From a virus: DNA of 47,199 bases. Made by a program: the position numbers and the translations under genes. This document shows, piece by piece, positions 44,655-47,199 of this stretch (position 1 is the stretch's first letter; every line of letters starts with the position of its first letter). Below the pieces are notes generated by a model. The model saw only the letters and a list, made by a program, of their open reading frames with translations. It was not told the origin of the DNA and did not search any database. Location of the stretch: the IMG/VR virus record IMGVR_UViG_3300001450_000061, positions 1-47,199 of that record; one strand, given 5' to 3'.

Positions 44655-44977
44655 TCTTCTTCACCCCAAGTTTCTTGCCAGTGTTCCTCAGCGTCTTCGC
44701 CAAAGCCCATGTCGTACCAGTTCCGTAGCCACTGCATGGCGTGGGCTTCCCATTCAGGATTGATTGAGTAGTGGTAGTCTTCGTGTAAGAGATACCCCAT
44801 ATCCACCATCGGGTCACGCAGTTCCTTATGCCACGGTGCACCACAACGAACAGCCTCTTTCCAAGAGCCCAGTACCGCTCCTTGTAGTGCCCACAGTTGT
44901 CGCTGGACGAGGTCAAGTTCTTGCTCCAATTCGTTGGCTCGCTTCTTCGTTTTGTTCAGTTGGATGTACACGCTCAT
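44651..44977 (-). CDS. Hypothetical coiled-coil protein (108 aa)
   Basis: ATG 44977 has GGAGGTGG 6 bases upstream in an ATGA junction; a longer frame upstream lies inside other genes. Residues 8-40 (KTKKRANELEQELDLVQRQL and on) form a likely coiled coil. The C-terminal part is Trp/His/Glu-rich and ends TWGEEE from the junction. No family recognised. Confidence 0.6.
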   Translation of the reverse strand: MSVYIQLNKTKKRANELEQELDLVQRQLWALQGAVLGSWKEAVRCGAPWHKELRDPMVDMGYLLHEDYHYSINPEWEAHAMQWLRNWYDMGFGEDAEEHWQETWGEEE

Positions 44978-45180
44978 TCTTCCACCTCCGTCGAGTGAAT
45001 GGTTGAATACCATATCACGCTGTACGAATCCCCACATGACTCGCATGATACCTCGGCTCGCATTGTGATTTGGTCGCCATCGAATGACTCGATGCTGGCA
45101 TCCCATAGGTCCACTGCATCATTTTCAGCACTGCAATGTGGGCAATCCGCAAAGACGCTACTATCCACTGCTACGCTCAT
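44974..45180 (-). CDS. Small zinc-ribbon protein (68 aa)
   Basis: ATG 45180 shares ATGA with the upstream gene, with GAGGTGGG ahead. Pairs CPHC (13-16) and CESC (46-49) enclose an acidic middle; SYSVIWYS follows. The layout is a classical zinc ribbon. Ends STEVEE, encoded by the next ribosome-binding site. Confidence 0.65.
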   Translation of the reverse strand: MSVAVDSSVFADCPHCSAENDAVDLWDASIESFDGDQITMRAEVSCESCGDSYSVIWYSTIHSTEVEE

Positions 45181-45341
45181 TCGCCCACCTCTTCTGCTTC
45201 CAACCACCAGTCAAGTTGGCCCCGCACATACTCACGGAAGTCATCAACTGTCATGTCTTGGCATTCATACACATCCTTCATGGTACTGCGTACCCATTCA
45301 GTGTATGCTCTCATCTGTATTTCTGTTATCATTCCTTTCAT
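45177..45341 (-). CDS. Hypothetical acidic protein (54 aa)
   Basis: ATG 45341 is chosen because it shares ATGA with the upstream gene and follows GGTGGGTGA; ATG 45332 is possible. Helical, with VDDFREYVRGQLDWWLEAEE near the end. No family recognised. Confidence 0.55.
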   Translation of the reverse strand: MKGMITEIQMRAYTEWVRSTMKDVYECQDMTVDDFREYVRGQLDWWLEAEEVGE

Positions 45342-45460
45342 GCTTTCACCCACCATGCGGTTCCTTCTGTGTAGCCTGCGAACGACCAGTCGTCGTTCGG
45401 GTAGCCCCACTTGTTTCGTTCTTCTGCTGGTATCTCTGCTGTTCTCTTTGCGTTTTTCAT
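45338..45460 (-). CDS. Tiny hypothetical protein (40 aa)
   Basis: ATG 45460 shares ATGA with the helicase stop and has GAGGAAG 5 bases ahead. The product is Trp/Gly/Tyr-rich in its second half (KWGYPNDDWSFAGYTEGTAW) and basic at the start. No family recognised. Supported by coupling on both sides. Confidence 0.5.
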   Translation of the reverse strand: MKNAKRTAEIPAEERNKWGYPNDDWSFAGYTEGTAWWVKA

Positions 45461-47199
45461 ATTACTTCCTCTGTTTCAAATTGCCAGCCATTCTGTTTCC
45501 TGAGTCGGCTGACTAACTCCTTGACAAGACTCTGACGCTCTTCGATGTCGCCACCGTCGAGCACTGCCTTGACGACTTGACGCTTGCCCTCAATCACACG
45601 GTCGAAGTGTTCGTCGATTGAGTTGGCAACTGAAAGGTACACTGCGTGAACGGACTGGCTCTCTTGCCCCATCCGATACACCCGGTCCTCTGCTTGCTCC
45701 TCGTCAGTCGGCACCCACTCCCGTTCAATGAAGAGGACTGTGTCTGCCGCAGTCAGCGTGATGCCTTCCTTGGCGGCGATGGTATTGCACAGCAGTACAT
45801 CCAGCCCACCTGATTGGAAGGACTCGACAATCTCCTGCCGTCGCTTGGAACTGACACTGCCGTCGATGCGGTCGTGCCTGATGTGAGTGTACTGTTTGAG
45901 GGCGCTGAGTTGGTCAGCAATGCCTGACAGTACATCCTTGTGGTGACAGAAGACAACCAATGGTTTGCCATCCGTCAAGTCGTACCGTGAACCAATCCAC
46001 TCGACAGCACTCGGTACCTTCATGCGACCACAGATGTGGCGCAGGTCACTGAGCATGTTGAGCATGAAACCCTTCGGTAATGGAATCTCATGTGCATGGT
46101 GCGAGTCCATGGTGTAGTAGTACTCGTCTTGTTTGTCGTCGTACTCCTTGCGCTCTGACTTGGACAGTTCAATCGGAATGAACTGCCGTACTTTGTCAGG
46201 TAGTTCGGTCAGTACTTCCTTCTTGAGCCGACGGATGCACATGTCACGAGTACGCTCGTTGAGTTCTTTGGTATTGCTTGCACCCTTGAAGTCCCAGCCG
46301 AAGCCGTTGTGCCATGGGTCACAGTACCTTTGTTTGAAGTCCCACTCGCTGGGGAACTGAGCGGAACTGAGGAGGTTGAGTGAGTTGAAGAACTCAGCAG
46401 GTCTGCTGGAAATCGCTGTACCAGACAGGCCAATCACTTTCTGACTGAGCCGTCCGACTCTGATTGATGCGGCGGTGCGCTGTGCCTTGCTGTTCTTGAG
46501 GTAGTGAATCTCATCGAAGACTGTGATGGCTGGGCTCAACTGAGCCAGCCGGTCTTGTTGTTTGTTCATCAGGTCGTAGTTGATGATGATGATGTCGGCT
46601 GGCTCAAAGGCACTGGCCTTACCACTGTCAACCACATGCACTGACTCGTCGGGCAACCACTTGGTCGCCTCCTTCTTCCAGTTGTACTTGACATTGGCAG
46701 GGGACACGATGACCAGTGGTCGCTCCTTGGGATAGAGTGCGGCATAGGCAAGTGCTTGGATGGTCTTACCCACACCCATGTCATCACCGATGAGGCAACG
46801 ACCATGGGACGCCTCGGCAAATGCTACGCCGACCTTCTGGAACGGATAGAGTTCAAGGCCAGCAGGTAGTACTGCACTGAGTCGTCGGCTGAGTTCCTCT
46901 GCATCAACAGGCTTCAACTCAACAGCACTGCTCATCTCCACACGGTTGATGCTCTCGTCAACTTCTGCTGACACTGCATCGCATTCCATGATAGCCTGTG
47001 CGAGTGGTAAATAGATTGGCTCCATCAGATTGTACAGCGTCGTCGCTTGACCGATGGGGATGCTCCACTCTTTCTTGTCAGCGTTCCACTTACGCCCGGT
47101 CACTGCTCGCACAGCCAACCTGACATCGTCACGCAGTATCTTATCCTGAATCCACGGCCAGTGTAGTATGAGTCGCTTGCCTCGTGCTTCGACCCATGC
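45457..47199 (-). CDS. SNF2-family helicase with HARP-like N-terminus, 5'-truncated by window edge
   Basis: The frame is open to the window end; 580 residues are visible and the start lies outside. Near the visible N-terminus, AVTGRKWNADKKEWSIPI resembles the HARP module of SMARCAL1-type annealing helicases. ATPase motifs: YPFQKVGVAF, Walker A GDDMGVGKT (about 138-146), VFDEIHYLKNS (motif II, DEIH), LSGTAISSRP. Second lobe: FCHHKD, RIDGSVSSKRRQEIV, TIAAKEGITLTAA, and motif VI EEQAEDRVYRMGQ. Such enzymes translocate on double-stranded DNA and rewind or remodel forks. In a virus it may serve replication restart or displacement of host proteins. It begins the visible part of the minus-strand gene chain. 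Confidence 0.92.
   Translation of the reverse strand, partial: AWVEARGKRLILHWPWIQDKILRDDVRLAVRAVTGRKWNADKKEWSIPIGQATTLYNLMEPIYLPLAQAIMECDAVSAEVDESINRVEMSSAVELKPVDAEELSRRLSAVLPAGLELYPFQKVGVAFAEASHGRCLIGDDMGVGKTIQALAYAALYPKERPLVIVSPANVKYNWKKEATKWLPDESVHVVDSGKASAFEPADIIIINYDLMNKQQDRLAQLSPAITVFDEIHYLKNSKAQRTAASIRVGRLSQKVIGLSGTAISSRPAEFFNSLNLLSSAQFPSEWDFKQRYCDPWHNGFGWDFKGASNTKELNERTRDMCIRRLKKEVLTELPDKVRQFIPIELSKSERKEYDDKQDEYYYTMDSHHAHEIPLPKGFMLNMLSDLRHICGRMKVPSAVEWIGSRYDLTDGKPLVVFCHHKDVLSGIADQLSALKQYTHIRHDRIDGSVSSKRRQEIVESFQSGGLDVLLCNTIAAKEGITLTAADTVLFIEREWVPTDEEQAEDRVYRMGQESQSVHAVYLSVANSIDEHFDRVIEGKRQVVKAVLDGGDIEERQSLVKELVSRLRKQNGWQFETEEVI

Noticed and set aside
37475-45180. GEEE and VEVTA tails as protein-sorting or degradation tags
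   Set aside because: They coincide exactly with ribosome-binding sites and start/stop overlaps, which explains them without a protein-level role.
1-47199. Integrated provirus in a host chromosome
   Set aside because: No host genes, integrase, tRNA or att-like repeats were found; all readable genes fit a viral genome.

Overview
The window looks like part of the genome of a tailed double-stranded DNA virus of an uncultured marine euryarchaeon, most likely of the kind called magroviruses (viruses of Marine Group II / Poseidoniales). Three things support this. The replication set is archaeal: family B DNA polymerase, a PriS-like primase, a divergent PCNA clamp, a clamp-loader small subunit, a RecA/RadA-like ATPase and an XPF/ERCC4-type nuclease. 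A group II chaperonin (thermosome) subunit is encoded beside it. There is an opposing block of phage-like structural genes, and no host housekeeping genes are seen. The assignment is inference from gene content; no database search was run. Terminase, portal and major capsid genes are not in the window and presumably lie before base 1.

Layout. Bases 1-22,861 are read from the plus strand. The block starts inside a partial structural gene, then has one giant gene of about 16.4 kb (5,477 codons, LamG-like N-terminus, beta-propeller-like repeats near the C-terminus). Small tail- or virion-type genes and a zinc-ribbon gene follow. The block ends with an accessory group: a 51-residue membrane peptide, an HMG-CoA lyase homologue and an HExxH protein. 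The group is preceded by an AT-rich element that could act as a divergent, leaderless promoter. Bases 22,836-47,199 are read from the minus strand. From high to low coordinate they hold a SNF2-type helicase (cut by the window end), about 8 kb of very small genes, the clamp loader / ssDNA-binding candidate / RecA-like / PCNA / PolB core, a Cas4-like nuclease, primase, ERCC4 nuclease, P-loop helicase candidate, a stand-alone DEDDy exonuclease and the thermosome. The two blocks converge and overlap by 26 bases at 22,836-22,861.

Packing is extreme. Most minus-strand neighbours share an ATGA, GTGA, TTGA or TGATG junction, with a Shine-Dalgarno sequence inside the 3' end of the preceding gene. Because of this, unrelated small proteins end in the same residues (VEVTA or GEEE), which are the translated ribosome-binding site. 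Eleven genes under 60 codons are annotated by hand from these junctions, start codons and Shine-Dalgarno sites; one more short plus-strand gene and one doubtful minus-strand gene rest on the putative promoter. No stretch over 300 bases lacks a gene. No tRNA, rRNA, CRISPR array, insertion sequence, att site or clear origin was seen.

The most notable points are the HMG-CoA lyase homologue (a possible brake on, or tap into, archaeal lipid precursors), repeat-bounded mini-gene cassettes, about a dozen tiny zinc-binding proteins, and replication enzymes with substitutions at usually invariant motif positions (PolB motif C, a ligase-like protein without its lysine, a P-loop without its first Gly).
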